From: Mycobacterium sp. IS-1742
Lineage (GTDB): Bacteria > Actinomycetota > Actinomycetes > Mycobacteriales > Mycobacteriaceae
Assembly (NCBI RefSeq): GCF_001500125.1
Contig: NZ_LQIV01000023.1
Span: 62,001 to 126,000 of the forward strand
Reading direction: 5' to 3'
Length of the DNA stretch: 64,000 nucleotides
Shown piece after piece: positions 51,700 through 60,378 of the stretch. Position 1 is the first letter of the stretch; every line of letters begins with the position of its first letter. The notes under the pieces are model-generated. The model ran no database searches. It was not told where the DNA came from and saw only the letters and a list, made by a program, of their open reading frames with translations. The position numbers were made by a program, and so were the translations under genes.

Positions 51700-52176
51700 G
51701 TGAACGCGCGTCAGCCGAGCGGCCTCGAACTCACCGACAACATCCTGTGGTTGCTCAAGCAGGCGTTCTACTTCTCGCTGACCACGGTGAACGAGGCAGT
51801 CAGCGAGCACGGTGTGAGCACTGCGCAGATCGGTGTGATGCGGCAGCTCTGGAACGAACCCGGGCTGTCCGGCGCCGAACTCGCGCGCCGGCTGCTGATC
51901 ACGCCGCAGGGTGTGCAGCTCGCCGTCAAGGCGCTGGAGCAACGGGGCTTCGTGGAGCGCAGACCCGACCCGCAACACGCGCGAATTCTCAAGGCCTACC
52001 TGACCCCCGAGGGCCGCAAGGTCGCCGCCGCCGTCGTCAGTGACGCGATCGCCGCCCACGAGGCGGTGTTCGGTGTGCTCAGTCCGGAGGAACAACAGAC
52101 GCTGCGCGATCTGCTGGCCCGGGTGGTCGTGAAGGGGACCGGGCACACGCTGGCCGACGACCACGTCGGCGACTGA
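51700..52176 (+). CDS. MarR-family transcriptional regulator
   Basis: Protein of 158 residues with the winged helix LSGAELARRLLITPQGVQLAVK and FVERRPDPQHARILKAYLT (wing). Starts with GTG 10 bases after the amidohydrolase, so likely in the same transcript. It may control this cassette or the reductase operon downstream. Confidence 0.9.
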   Translation: MNARQPSGLELTDNILWLLKQAFYFSLTTVNEAVSEHGVSTAQIGVMRQLWNEPGLSGAELARRLLITPQGVQLAVKALEQRGFVERRPDPQHARILKAYLTPEGRKVAAAVVSDAIAAHEAVFGVLSPEEQQTLRDLLARVVVKGTGHTLADDHVGD

Positions 52177-52273
52177 CGTCAGCGCTGCGTACGGGGGACA
52201 AACGGCGCATCGGCTAATCGCAGCGCCCGCCGATGATTTCGATGTCGCGGCGCTGTCCTCTTGATGTGAATCA

Positions 52274-52287
52274 CAAGTACTTGATAC
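52274..52287. promoter_or_regulatory. Shared promoter motif CAAGTACTTGATAC (copy 3)
   Basis: Contains the perfect 10-base palindrome CAAGTACTTG (52274-52283) and is identical over 13 bases to 38007-38019. TACTGT at 52285 fits a mycobacterial -10 box (TANNNT), with the ATG of the reductase only 9 bases after, so the transcript may be leaderless and the motif may overlap the promoter. Confidence 0.6.
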
Positions 52288-52298
52288 TGTGGTCGGCG

Positions 52299-53318
52299 AT
52301 GACAGAATCAGCCGCCGATTTCTCGCCGCTGCGCGTCAAGCGGGTCGTGCGTGAGACCGCCGACGCGGTATCGCTCGTGCTCGACGTTCCCCGCCACTGC
52401 TCCGGCCGGTTCCGCTATCAGGCGGGCCAGTTCCTGACGTTGCGGGTCACCGTCGACGGTCAGGACCTGCGTCGCTGCTACTCGATGTCGTCGGCGCCGG
52501 TCGAGGACGAACTCCGGATCACCGTCAAACGCGACCCGGGCGGCCTGGTGTCCAACTGGCTCAACGACACCGCGTGCGAGGGAGTCGAGATCCACGCCGC
52601 ACCGCCGGACGGCCGGTTCCTGCTGCGCGACACCGGCGGGGAGATCGTCGCCTTCGCCGGCGGCAGCGGGATCACGCCGATCATGTCGCTGGTCCGCACG
52701 GCCCTGGCCACCTCGACCCGGCCGGTCCGGCTCTTCTACGCCAACCGCAGCCGTGACTCGGTCATCTTCGCCGACGCCCTGGCGCGCCTGGTCGAGCAGT
52801 ACGCCGACCGGCTCACCATCACGCACCATTTCGACGATGCGGGCGGTGTCGTCACCGCGGGGGCGGTCGAATCCTTCGTCGCCGGCGCGCGCGACGCGGA
52901 CCACTACATCTGCGGGCCGGGGCCGTTCATGGACACCGTGGAGGCGGCCGTGCTCGCCGCGGGAACCCCGCGCGACCGGGTGCACCTCGAGCGGTTCACC
53001 GTCACGCCGGTGCCCGCCGACGCGCTCGACGACACGCGGACCGTCACCGAAGAGGTCGTCATCGAATTGGACCGCAAGACCACGACAGTGCCCTACCGGT
53101 CCGGCAACACCCTGCTGCAGACGGCGCGCACGGCCGGTCTGCGCGCACCGTCGTCCTGCGAAACCGGTTCCTGCGGAACGTGTATGGCGCAGGTGGTGGC
53201 CGGCAGCGCGCGGATGCTCAACAACGATGCGCTCGACGAGGACGAGGTGGCCGAGGGCTGGGTGCTGACCTGCCAGTCCCTGCCCACCAGCCCGACCGTC
53301 CACGTGGTCTACGAGTAG
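52299..53318 (+). CDS. Oxygenase reductase (KshB-like, FAD/NAD and 2Fe-2S)
   Basis: Protein of 339 residues. FAD motif RCYSMSS at 59-65, NAD motif GGSGITPIMS near 125, CGPGPFMD near the end of the NAD domain, and a C-terminal plant-type ferredoxin domain with Cys ligands in SSCETGSCGTCMAQ and LTC. It passes electrons from NADH to Rieske oxygenases. It is the only such reductase seen here, so it may serve all five. ATG at 52299; longer frame to 52233 looks non-coding. Confidence 0.93.
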   Translation: MTESAADFSPLRVKRVVRETADAVSLVLDVPRHCSGRFRYQAGQFLTLRVTVDGQDLRRCYSMSSAPVEDELRITVKRDPGGLVSNWLNDTACEGVEIHAAPPDGRFLLRDTGGEIVAFAGGSGITPIMSLVRTALATSTRPVRLFYANRSRDSVIFADALARLVEQYADRLTITHHFDDAGGVVTAGAVESFVAGARDADHYICGPGPFMDTVEAAVLAAGTPRDRVHLERFTVTPVPADALDDTRTVTEEVVIELDRKTTTVPYRSGNTLLQTARTAGLRAPSSCETGSCGTCMAQVVAGSARMLNNDALDEDEVAEGWVLTCQSLPTSPTVHVVYE

Positions 53319-53346
53319 GAGCGAAAACAGTGACAGGACACAGTCG

Positions 53347-54090
53347 ATGAGCCGGGTCGCGGTGGTGACCGGCGGCGCGTCCGGGATGGGCGAGTCGACC
53401 TGTCATGAACTGGGCAGGCGGGGTCACCGCGTCGCGGTGCTCGACCTCGACGGCGATGCGGCGCAACGCGTCGCCGAGGACCTGCGCGCCGAGGGGGTGA
53501 CCGCGCTGGGGGTCGCGGCCGACGTCGGCAACCGCGCGGCGGTGGAGGAGGCCTTCGCCAAGGTCCGCACCGAACTGGGTCCGGTGCACATCCTGGTCAC
53601 CAGTGCGGGGGTGGTCGACTGGTCACCGTTCACCGAGATCACCATCGAGGCCTGGCAGCGGCTCGTCGACGTCAACCTCACCGGGACCTTCCACTGCTGC
53701 CAGGTCGCCGTGCCGGACATGCTGGACGCGAGTTGGGGCCGGATCGTGATGATCTCCTCCTCGAGCGCCCAGCGCGGCTCGCCGAAGATGGCCCACTACG
53801 CCGCCTCCAAAGGCGCGTTGATCTCGCTGACGAAGTCGCTTGCACGCGAATACGGGCCGAACGGCATCACGGTCAACAACATTCCGCCGTCGGCCATCGA
53901 GACGCCGATGCAGCACGCCGGCCAGGCCGCCGGACATCTGCCCTCCAACGAGCAGATGGCGGCAAGCGTTCCGCTCGGACATCTCGGCACCGGCGAGGAC
54001 ATCGCGGCCGCGGTCGGCTTCCTGTGTTCGGAGGAGGCGGGATTCATCACCGGGCAGGTGCTCGGTGTCAATGGCGGATCAGTGCTCTGA
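53347..54090 (+). CDS. Short-chain dehydrogenase/reductase
   Basis: SDR of 247 residues: VTGGASGMGESTCHEL, VTSAGVVD in place of the usual NNAG, ISSSSAQRG, a YAASK active site and ITGQVLGVNGGSVL at the end. It resembles the product of 62827, which also sits at a Rieske locus. ATG at 53347, 28 bases after the reductase. It precedes the Rieske gene and may oxidise its hydroxylated product. Confidence 0.9.
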   Translation: MSRVAVVTGGASGMGESTCHELGRRGHRVAVLDLDGDAAQRVAEDLRAEGVTALGVAADVGNRAAVEEAFAKVRTELGPVHILVTSAGVVDWSPFTEITIEAWQRLVDVNLTGTFHCCQVAVPDMLDASWGRIVMISSSSAQRGSPKMAHYAASKGALISLTKSLAREYGPNGITVNNIPPSAIETPMQHAGQAAGHLPSNEQMAASVPLGHLGTGEDIAAAVGFLCSEEAGFITGQVLGVNGGSVL

Positions 54091-54127
54091 ATGGCACACA
54101 ACGGATTTCGACGACAGGGAGGTTCGC

Positions 54128-55399
54128 ATGGGACGCTGGCCCAAACCGCCGGAGGGCAGCTGGACGGAGCACTATCCGGAACTCGGCACCGGTCCGGTCT
54201 CGTTCCGCGACTCCATCTCCCCGGAGTTCTACGAACTCGAGCGCGAGGCGGTGTTCAAGCGCGCCTGGCTCAACGTCGCCCGGGTCGAGGAGCTGCCGCG
54301 GGTCGGCAGTTACCTCACCAAGCAGATCGACGTCGCAGGTGTCTCGGTGATCGTGGTGAAAGGCCGCGACGAGACCATCCGGGCCTTCTACAACATCTGC
54401 CGTCATCGTGGGAACAAGCTGGTGTGGAACGACTTCCCGGGTGAAGAGGTCAAGGGCACCTGCCGGCAGTTCACGTGCAAGTACCACGGTTGGCGCTACG
54501 GCCTCGACGGTGAGCTGAAGTTCGTCCAACAGCCCGGCGAGTTCTTCGACCTCGACACCGCGAAGTTGGGGCTCGCGCCGGTGCAGTGCGACGTGTGGAA
54601 CGGGTTCATCTTCATCAACCTGGACCCGAAGCCGCGGTGGAGCCTGCGCGAGTTCCTCGGGCCGATGATCACCGCGCTCGACGACTACCCGTTCCACCTG
54701 ATGACCGAACGCTATGAATTCGAGGCGCAGAACAACAGCAACTGGAAGATCTTCGCCGACGCCTTCCAGGAGTACTACCACGTGCCGTCGCTGCACTCCC
54801 AGCAGGTGCCCAGCGCGGTGCGGCAGCCGAACGCCACGTTCGAGTGCGGGCATTTCCAGATCGACGGCCCGCACCGCCTGGTGTCCACCGCGGGCACCCG
54901 GCGGTGGCTGCTCGACCCCGAGTTCATGTACCCCGTCGAACGGATCACACGCAGCGGGTTGGTGGGGCCGTGGCGCACGCCCGAGACCCACCAGTCGGCC
55001 GGTTTGAACCCGGGCGGGATCGAACCGTGGGGGATCACCAACTTCCAGATCTTCCCGAATCTGGAGATCCTCATCTATCACGGCTGGTATCTGCTCTACC
55101 GCTACTGGCCGACCTCGCACAACACCCACAAGTTCGAGGCCTACAACGCTTTTCACCCGGCGCGCACGGTGCGTGAGCGCATCGAACACGAGGTCGCCTC
55201 GGTGGTGCTCAAGGAGTTCGCCCTGCAGGACGCCGGCATGCTCGGTGGCACGCAGGCCGCGTTGGAGTACGGCCTGGGCGATCCGATAGTCGACGACTAT
55301 CCGCTCAGCGACCAGGAGATCCTCGTGCGGCATCTGCACAAGGTGTCCGTCGACTGGGTCGAGGCGTACAAGGCTGAACGCGCACCGGTGGGGGTGTGA
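54128..55399 (+). CDS. Rieske non-heme iron oxygenase, large subunit
   Basis: Protein of 423 residues. Ligands C91, H93, C117, H120 (23-residue spacing) and E215-x2-H218-x4-H223 in DAFQEYYHVPSLH. Closest relative in the window is the 48791 product. ATG at 54128. Cassette order: reductase, SDR, Rieske, partner, TauD, CMD-like. Confidence 0.93.
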   Translation: MGRWPKPPEGSWTEHYPELGTGPVSFRDSISPEFYELEREAVFKRAWLNVARVEELPRVGSYLTKQIDVAGVSVIVVKGRDETIRAFYNICRHRGNKLVWNDFPGEEVKGTCRQFTCKYHGWRYGLDGELKFVQQPGEFFDLDTAKLGLAPVQCDVWNGFIFINLDPKPRWSLREFLGPMITALDDYPFHLMTERYEFEAQNNSNWKIFADAFQEYYHVPSLHSQQVPSAVRQPNATFECGHFQIDGPHRLVSTAGTRRWLLDPEFMYPVERITRSGLVGPWRTPETHQSAGLNPGGIEPWGITNFQIFPNLEILIYHGWYLLYRYWPTSHNTHKFEAYNAFHPARTVRERIEHEVASVVLKEFALQDAGMLGGTQAALEYGLGDPIVDDYPLSDQEILVRHLHKVSVDWVEAYKAERAPVGV

Positions 55400-55401
55400 C
55401 C

Positions 55402-55731
55402 ATGAGCCGTCTCCCCAGTGCCTTCGCCGAATTCGAGATGTTCGCCGAGAAGTGGTGTCTGCCCACCGAAGCCGAGCGTTGGGAAACCCGGCTCGCCACT
55501 CCGATGCCCGAGATCCGCGAGTTCTACGACGCGTTCACCCCTCGCTTCGAGGAGGCGATCGACTACTGCGACAAGTTCCCGCTCGACGACGTGCCCGACG
55601 ACGCGCTGAACCTGTTGCACCTCATCTACTCGATGATCATGGTCTCGATGGCCGTGGAGGTCTTCGGGACGCAGAAACCCACCGACTCCGCCGACGCGGT
55701 CATGCACCGCGTCAGCGCGCCGGTGCCATGA
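55402..55731 (+). CDS. Small Rieske-associated protein (paralogue 4 of 4)
   Basis: Protein of 109 residues; ATG at 55402 (GTG at 55396, overlapping the Rieske stop, is possible). Pattern LPSAFAEFEMFAEKW, ERWETRLATPMPEIREFYD, VPDDALNLLHLIYSMI. It is the most diverged: the WKQP block has become VFGTQKP and one position in the KRLNSTM block has changed. Function unknown; overlaps the TauD start. Confidence 0.85.
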   Translation: MSRLPSAFAEFEMFAEKWCLPTEAERWETRLATPMPEIREFYDAFTPRFEEAIDYCDKFPLDDVPDDALNLLHLIYSMIMVSMAVEVFGTQKPTDSADAVMHRVSAPVP

Positions 55732-56597
55732 CAACCGGAACGGAAACGACCATGACTGTGCTGACGATCAGCAAGCTCACCGCATCGGTCGGCGCGGAGG
55801 TGACCGGCCTGGATCCGGAGGCGCTGGCAGCCGACGAGGCGCTGGGCGCCGCGGTGCTCGACGCGCTCGAAGACAATGGCGTGCTGGTGTTTCCGGGCCT
55901 GCACCTCGACCCCGTGGCGCAGGTGGCGTTCTGCCGGCGCCTCGGCGAGGTCGACCACTCCTCCGACGGGCACCACCCCGTGGCGGGCATCTACCCGGTG
56001 ACCCTCGACAAGTCGAAGAACTCCTCGGCGGCCTATCTGCGCGCGACGTTCGACTGGCACATCGACGGGTGCACGCCCACCGGTGACGAGTACCCCCAGA
56101 TGGCCACGGTGCTCTCAGCCCTGCAGGTGGCCGAGAGCGGCGGGGAGACCGAGTTCGCCAGCTCCTACGGCGCCTACGACCACCTCGGCGACGACGAGAA
56201 GCAGCGCCTGGAATCGCTGCGGGTGGTGCACTCCCTGGAGGCTTCGCAGCGCCGCGTCACCCTCGATCCCTCACCGGAGTTGGTGGCGCGGTGGCGGTCT
56301 CGTCCGACGCACGAGCATCCCCTCGTCTGGACCCACCGGAGCGGCCGCAAGTCGCTGGTCCTCGGGGCGTCCGCCGATCACATCGTGGGGATGGACCTCG
56401 ACGAGGGCAGGGCGCTGCTGGCCGAACTGCTCGACCGTGCCACCCGACCCGACCTCGTCTACAGCCATACCTGGTCGGTCGGTGACACGGTCATCTGGGA
56501 CAACCGCGGGGTCCTGCACCGCGCGGCGCCGTATCCGGAGAACTCGCCGCGGGAGATGTTGCGCACCACTGTGCTCGGCGACGAACCGATCCAGTGA
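55728..56597 (+). CDS. TauD/TfdA-family Fe(II)/2-oxoglutarate dioxygenase
   Basis: Protein of 289 residues (ATG at 55728; ATG 55752 possible). Iron ligands H-x-D in TFDWHIDGC and the distal His in GVLHRAAPYPE; R in MLRTTVLGD for 2-oxoglutarate. Paralogue of 33653, with the same WTHRSGRKSL block. It overlaps the partner and CMD-like genes by 4 bases. Confidence 0.9.
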   Translation: MTTGTETTMTVLTISKLTASVGAEVTGLDPEALAADEALGAAVLDALEDNGVLVFPGLHLDPVAQVAFCRRLGEVDHSSDGHHPVAGIYPVTLDKSKNSSAAYLRATFDWHIDGCTPTGDEYPQMATVLSALQVAESGGETEFASSYGAYDHLGDDEKQRLESLRVVHSLEASQRRVTLDPSPELVARWRSRPTHEHPLVWTHRSGRKSLVLGASADHIVGMDLDEGRALLAELLDRATRPDLVYSHTWSVGDTVIWDNRGVLHRAAPYPENSPREMLRTTVLGDEPIQ

Positions 56598-57124
56598 GTC
56601 GACTGACGCCGCTGCCCGCCGATCAGTGGGACGACGAGGCCCGCAAGGCGCTGAGCCCGCTGCTGCCCGTCGAGCGCGCCAATCCGCGCGACGCGGGCAA
56701 CATCCTGTCCACGCTGGTACGGCATCCGAAGCTGACACGTGCCTACATGGAGTTCAACGCCTACCTGTTGCGGGACTCGACGCTGTCGGCCCGTGCTCGC
56801 GAGGTGGCGTTGATGCGCGTCGTCCTCGCCCGGCAGTGCGACTACCTGTGGGACCACCACGTCCCGCTCGCGCAGCGGGCCGGGCTGACACTGGAGGAGA
56901 TCGACGCCATCCGCGCCGGCGACATGGCCGACGAGGTCGACCAGCTCGTCGTGAGAGCGGTGGACGAGCTCGAGCGCGACCACCGGGTCTCCGATGACAC
57001 CTGGGCCGCGCTCGGCCGGCACTTCGACGACCGCGAGCGGATGGATCTGGTGTTCACCGCGGGCGGATACGGCCTGTTGGCTCAGGTGGTGAACACGTTC
57101 GGCATCGAACCCGAACACGACTGA
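56594..57124 (+). CDS. Carboxymuconolactone decarboxylase (CMD)-family protein
   Basis: Protein of 176 residues, same length as and clearly similar to the product of 17473 (LTPLPADQWDDEARKAL start, REVALMRVVLARQCDYLWDHHV core). The only Cys near the core (RQCDYLWDHH) is not a CxxC pair. GTG at 56594 overlaps the TauD stop. Last gene before the P450 promoter region. Confidence 0.85.
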   Translation: MSRLTPLPADQWDDEARKALSPLLPVERANPRDAGNILSTLVRHPKLTRAYMEFNAYLLRDSTLSARAREVALMRVVLARQCDYLWDHHVPLAQRAGLTLEEIDAIRAGDMADEVDQLVVRAVDELERDHRVSDDTWAALGRHFDDRERMDLVFTAGGYGLLAQVVNTFGIEPEHD

Positions 57125-57177
57125 GGGCACCGTCGTTGACGCCGCAACGCCGGTATGAAAACCTGATACGCAAAGAT

Positions 57178-57192
57178 GAGAATCACGTTCTC
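57178..57192. promoter_or_regulatory. Candidate operator GAGAATCACGTTCTC
   Basis: Fifteen bases, 14 identical to the site at 18024. It lies 26 bases upstream of the P450 start at 57219 (53 bases after the CMD-like stop), so a promoter for P450-ferredoxin-DUF1330 is likely here. Confidence 0.68.
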
Positions 57193-57218
57193 GCTTCTGG
57201 GATCGAATGGAGCAGCGC

Positions 57219-58514
57219 ATGGCGGAGGACCTCACCTCAGTTGACTTCTTCCGGGACGGCCGTCTGACCGACGACCCCTACCCCTTCTATGCCGCACTCC
57301 GGGACAAATGCCCGGTGACCCGCGAGGACCACTACGGCGTCACCATGGTCACCGGCTGGCAGGAGGCGGTCGACGTCTACAACGACGCGGAGTCGTTCTC
57401 GTCGTGCATCTCGGTGACGGGACCGTTCCCCGGATTCCCGATCTCGCTCGAGGGCCGCGACGGGGAGGAGGTCACCGAGCTCATCGAGAAGCACCGTGAC
57501 GAGATCCCGTTCAGCGACCAGCTGCCGACGCTGGACCCGCCGACGCACACCAACCACCGTGCCCTGCTCATGCGGCTGATCACGCCCAAGCGCCTCAAGG
57601 AGAACGAGGACGCGATGTGGCAGTTGGCCGACGACATCCTCGACGAGTTCCTGGCCGCCGGTGAGGGCGAGTTCATCAAGGGCTTTGCGGCCCCGTTCAC
57701 ACTGCGGGTGATCGCGGATCTGCTCGGGGTGCCCGAGGAGGACCGGCCGGAACTGCTCGAACGGCTCGCGCGGGGTACCCACGGCGGCGCGCTGGGCAGC
57801 GCCGACAAGACGTTGACGAAGACGCCGCTGGAGTACCTCTACGACGTGTTCGCCGAGTACGTGGAGGACCGCAGGCGTGAACCCCGCGGGGACGTCCTGA
57901 CCGGGCTGGCGACGGCGACCTTCCCGGACGGCACCATGCCCGAGGTGGGCGATGTCGTGCGGGTGGCGACCAACGTCTTCTCGGCCGGGCAGGAGACCAC
58001 GGTGCGGCTGCTGTCCACCGCGCTGAAGGTGATGGGGGACCAGCCCGAGATCCAGCGCGCGCTGCGCGAGGACCGCAGCCTGCTGCCGAACTTCATCGAG
58101 GAGTGCCTGCGCATCGAGAGCCCCGTCAAGGGCGACTTCCGGCTGTCGCGGGTGCCCGTCACCGTCGGCGACGAGGCGCTCGCCGCGGGCACGACCCTGA
58201 TGGTGATCAACGGTGCGGCCAACCGTGATCCGCGCCGCTTCGAGGATCCGGACACCTTCGACCCGCAGCGTAAGAACGCCCGTCAGCACCTGGCGTTCGG
58301 CCGAGGCATCCACAGCTGCCCGGGAGCACCGCTGGCCCGCGCGGAGACCCGCGTCGGCCTCGAGCGACTGCTCGACCGCACGACGGACATCCGGATCAGC
58401 GAGTCGCACCACGGGCCCGCCGGCGAGCGCCGCTACGACTACATCCCGACCTACATCCTGCGTGGTCTCACCGAACTGCACCTGGAGTTCGACGTCGCGG
58501 GGGAGAAGCCGTGA
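57219..58514 (+). CDS. Cytochrome P450
   Basis: Protein of 431 residues. I-helix AGQETT (256-261), ExxR at 295-298, heme motif FGRGIHSCPG with Cys367. Start ATG at 57219 after GGAGC (ATG 57207 is possible). Its stop overlaps the ferredoxin start (GTGA), an obvious redox pair. The reductase for this ferredoxin is not obvious in the window; that at 52299 is of a different type. Confidence 0.93.
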   Translation: MAEDLTSVDFFRDGRLTDDPYPFYAALRDKCPVTREDHYGVTMVTGWQEAVDVYNDAESFSSCISVTGPFPGFPISLEGRDGEEVTELIEKHRDEIPFSDQLPTLDPPTHTNHRALLMRLITPKRLKENEDAMWQLADDILDEFLAAGEGEFIKGFAAPFTLRVIADLLGVPEEDRPELLERLARGTHGGALGSADKTLTKTPLEYLYDVFAEYVEDRRREPRGDVLTGLATATFPDGTMPEVGDVVRVATNVFSAGQETTVRLLSTALKVMGDQPEIQRALREDRSLLPNFIEECLRIESPVKGDFRLSRVPVTVGDEALAAGTTLMVINGAANRDPRRFEDPDTFDPQRKNARQHLAFGRGIHSCPGAPLARAETRVGLERLLDRTTDIRISESHHGPAGERRYDYIPTYILRGLTELHLEFDVAGEKP

Positions 58515-58702
58515 AGGTCACCGTCGACGAGACCCGCTGCGCCGGACACGGAATGTGTCTGACGCTGTGCCCCGAGGTGTTCGACATGACCGACGACGGG
58601 TGGGCCGTCGCCGACCCGGGCGACGTGCCGGACGAACTCGAAGGGGCCGTGCGCGAGGCCATCACGAACTGCCCAGAACGAGCCATCGCCGAAATCGACT
58701 GA
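58511..58702 (+). CDS. 3Fe-4S-type ferredoxin
   Basis: Protein of 63 residues. Cluster pattern CAGHGMCLTLCPEVF with later NCPERA: C10, C16, C20 and a late Cys. A His fills the position of the central Cys in the CxxCxxC motif, as in mycobacterial P450-partner ferredoxins, so a [3Fe-4S] cluster is expected. GTG start overlaps the P450 stop. Confidence 0.92.
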   Translation: MKVTVDETRCAGHGMCLTLCPEVFDMTDDGWAVADPGDVPDELEGAVREAITNCPERAIAEID

Positions 58703-58718
58703 ACAACAAGGAGGCCCA

Positions 58719-59006
58719 GTGCCCAAGGCGTACATCCTGATCACCGAGGACGTCAAGGATCCGGCCGGCATGGCCGAGTACGGCAAGTTGGCCAGCCAGA
58801 CCATGGGCACCGCCAAGGTGCTGGCGTTCGGTCCGGCGGTCGAGAACCTGGAAGGGCAGTGGCACGGCACCCAGACGGTGCTGCTGGAATTCGAGTCCGT
58901 CGACGCCGCGAAGGAGTGGTACTACTCCGAGGAGTATCAGGCGGCCGCGAAACTGCGCCAGGCGGCGGCCGACTGCAACGGCGTCATCCTGCACGGCCTC
59001 GGCTGA
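58719..59006 (+). CDS. DUF1330-family protein
   Basis: Protein of 95 residues: AYILITEDVKDPAGMAEYGKLAS, then TVLLEFESVDAAKEWYYSEEYQAAAKLR. This dimeric alpha/beta-barrel family is found next to oxygenase genes; function unknown. GTG at 58719 after AAGGAGG. It ends 16 bases from the convergent TetR gene. Confidence 0.85.
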   Translation: MPKAYILITEDVKDPAGMAEYGKLASQTMGTAKVLAFGPAVENLEGQWHGTQTVLLEFESVDAAKEWYYSEEYQAAAKLRQAAADCNGVILHGLG

Positions 59007-59021
59007 CCCGCCCCATCGCCG

Positions 59022-59630
59022 CTACTGCCCGGTCCTGACGCAGGACATGACCAGCTCGAGGTAGGGGCGGTAGAGGTCTTCGCCGTCGAGATGGCTCTCG
59101 AGGGTGATTCCGTCGTTGGCGGCCAACACGATCCGGGCCAGTGTGTCGGGATCCATGGTGAGCGTGCCCCCGATGCGCGCGATGTTCTTGCTGATGAACT
59201 CGCTCAGCGCACGGATCGTCTCGAGGCGTTGAGCGGCCACGCGTTCACGCGCATCCGGATTGCGCAGCAGGAACAACGTCAGCTCGTAGCCGAGCGCTGC
59301 CCGGTCGGTCCCGCTGCTCAGTTCGCGCCACCGACCGGCGAGCTCGTCGACGTCCACATCGCTGAGGCGATGAAACGACATCATGACTTCGGCGAATCCG
59401 TCGAGGAAGCGCTGACGCTGGCGGTCGACGACCGCGAGGAACAGCGTCTCCTTGGCGCCGAACTGCGAGTAGATGGCTCCCCGGGTGAAACCCGCGGCGT
59501 CGGCGATCTCCTCGAGCGCCGCGCCGGTCAACCCTCGGCGGGCGAAGACCTCCTCGGCGGCGTCCAACAAGATCTGGCGAGTGTGCTCGATCCGGCGCTC
59601 TTTGGTCCAACGTTCAGCCACGTGGCTCAT
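59022..59630 (-). CDS. TetR-family transcriptional regulator (paralogue C)
   Basis: Protein of 202 residues; helix-turn-helix RQILLDAAEEVFARRGLTGA then LEEIADAAGFTRGAIYSQF. Related to the 42672 and 44550 products by its WTKERRIEHTRQ start. ATG at 59630 is used; longer frame is not real. It is downstream of the unknown protein at 59651 on the same strand and probably regulates the divergent Rieske operon at 60379 through the nested palindrome at 60210. Confidence 0.9.
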   Translation of the reverse strand: MSHVAERWTKERRIEHTRQILLDAAEEVFARRGLTGAALEEIADAAGFTRGAIYSQFGAKETLFLAVVDRQRQRFLDGFAEVMMSFHRLSDVDVDELAGRWRELSSGTDRAALGYELTLFLLRNPDARERVAAQRLETIRALSEFISKNIARIGGTLTMDPDTLARIVLAANDGITLESHLDGEDLYRPYLELVMSCVRTGQ

Positions 59631-59650
59631 CCTTCCACCACGGTGGGCGA

Positions 59651-60181
59651 TCAGGGCCCGACTCGGGGGCCGCTGCCCGCCAGGTGCAGATCTGCCTCGT
59701 CGGGCACGAGGTCCCAGCAGCCGAAGGCGCCGAGGGAGCCGTCGGCCCAGAAGTGCTCGCACTCGTCGACGCTCGCGGCCAGGCCGGTCGCGTAGAGCGC
59801 CTGCGCCTTGAACGTCCGCGCCGCCGGGCTGAGGTCGTGGCGCACGCGGTGCCTGTCGCTGGTCGATCCGTGGTCGGACTGTCGGCCCCAGAGCAGACGC
59901 TGGGCCGGCGGTTCGCGCCTGCGGCCGCCGCCCCCGTGCGCCGCGCGCCCACCGATCGGCGACACCTCGGTGCGGATCTCGGGGCCGGCGGAACTCGGGA
60001 CGCCGGCCTGGTCGAGAGGCTGGATGCGGGCGCCCAGGATGGCCAGGGCCTGGGAGTGGGCGGTGTCGTCGGTGACCACGACGACCTGCCACCCGGCGCG
60101 ACGGCGGTCGAACATGAGGCCGCCGACATGACGGATGGCCTCGCGAACGTCATCGGTGAGCACGTCGAGTCGATAACTCAC
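59651..60181 (-). CDS. Conserved protein of unknown function (TetR-linked, paralogue 2)
   Basis: Protein of 176 residues, same length as the 25934 product. Shared: YRLDVLTDDVREAIRHVGG, AGWQVVVVTDD, LAILGARIQPLDQ, AARTFKAQALYATGL. The middle (75-105) is unlike the other copy and Gly/Arg-rich. GTG at 60181 after AAGGAGG. It lies directly before a TetR gene on the same strand, the mirror of 25305/25934. A ligand-processing or sensor role is a guess. Confidence 0.8.
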   Translation of the reverse strand: MSYRLDVLTDDVREAIRHVGGLMFDRRRAGWQVVVVTDDTAHSQALAILGARIQPLDQAGVPSSAGPEIRTEVSPIGGRAAHGGGGRRREPPAQRLLWGRQSDHGSTSDRHRVRHDLSPAARTFKAQALYATGLAASVDECEHFWADGSLGAFGCWDLVPDEADLHLAGSGPRVGP

Positions 60182-60209
60182 GGTGGACCTCCTTAGTTGT
60201 GACGCCGAC

Positions 60210-60255
60210 CACTTTTATACACTCTTGTATTGGCAATACGACAATGTATAAAGTG
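60210..60255. promoter_or_regulatory. Nested palindromes between TetR-linked genes and Rieske gene
   Basis: Outer arms CACTTTTATACA (60210-60221) and TGTATAAAGTG (60245-60255) match except for one extra base; inner palindrome GTATTGGCAATAC (60227-60239) is exact. The region lies between 60181 (minus) and 60379 (plus), so it likely controls both directions. AT-rich bases suggest promoter overlap. Confidence 0.65.
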
Positions 60256-60378
60256 AGGGCCATCACAGGTGGTGGGCAATGTCTGCGTCCGTCACAGCAG
60301 GCGTATCCCCCCGGGCAGGCCCTCGTCCGGAGGGCGCCGCGCGAAGTGGACGACCGTCGACAGAGGAGGACTCCCTTG

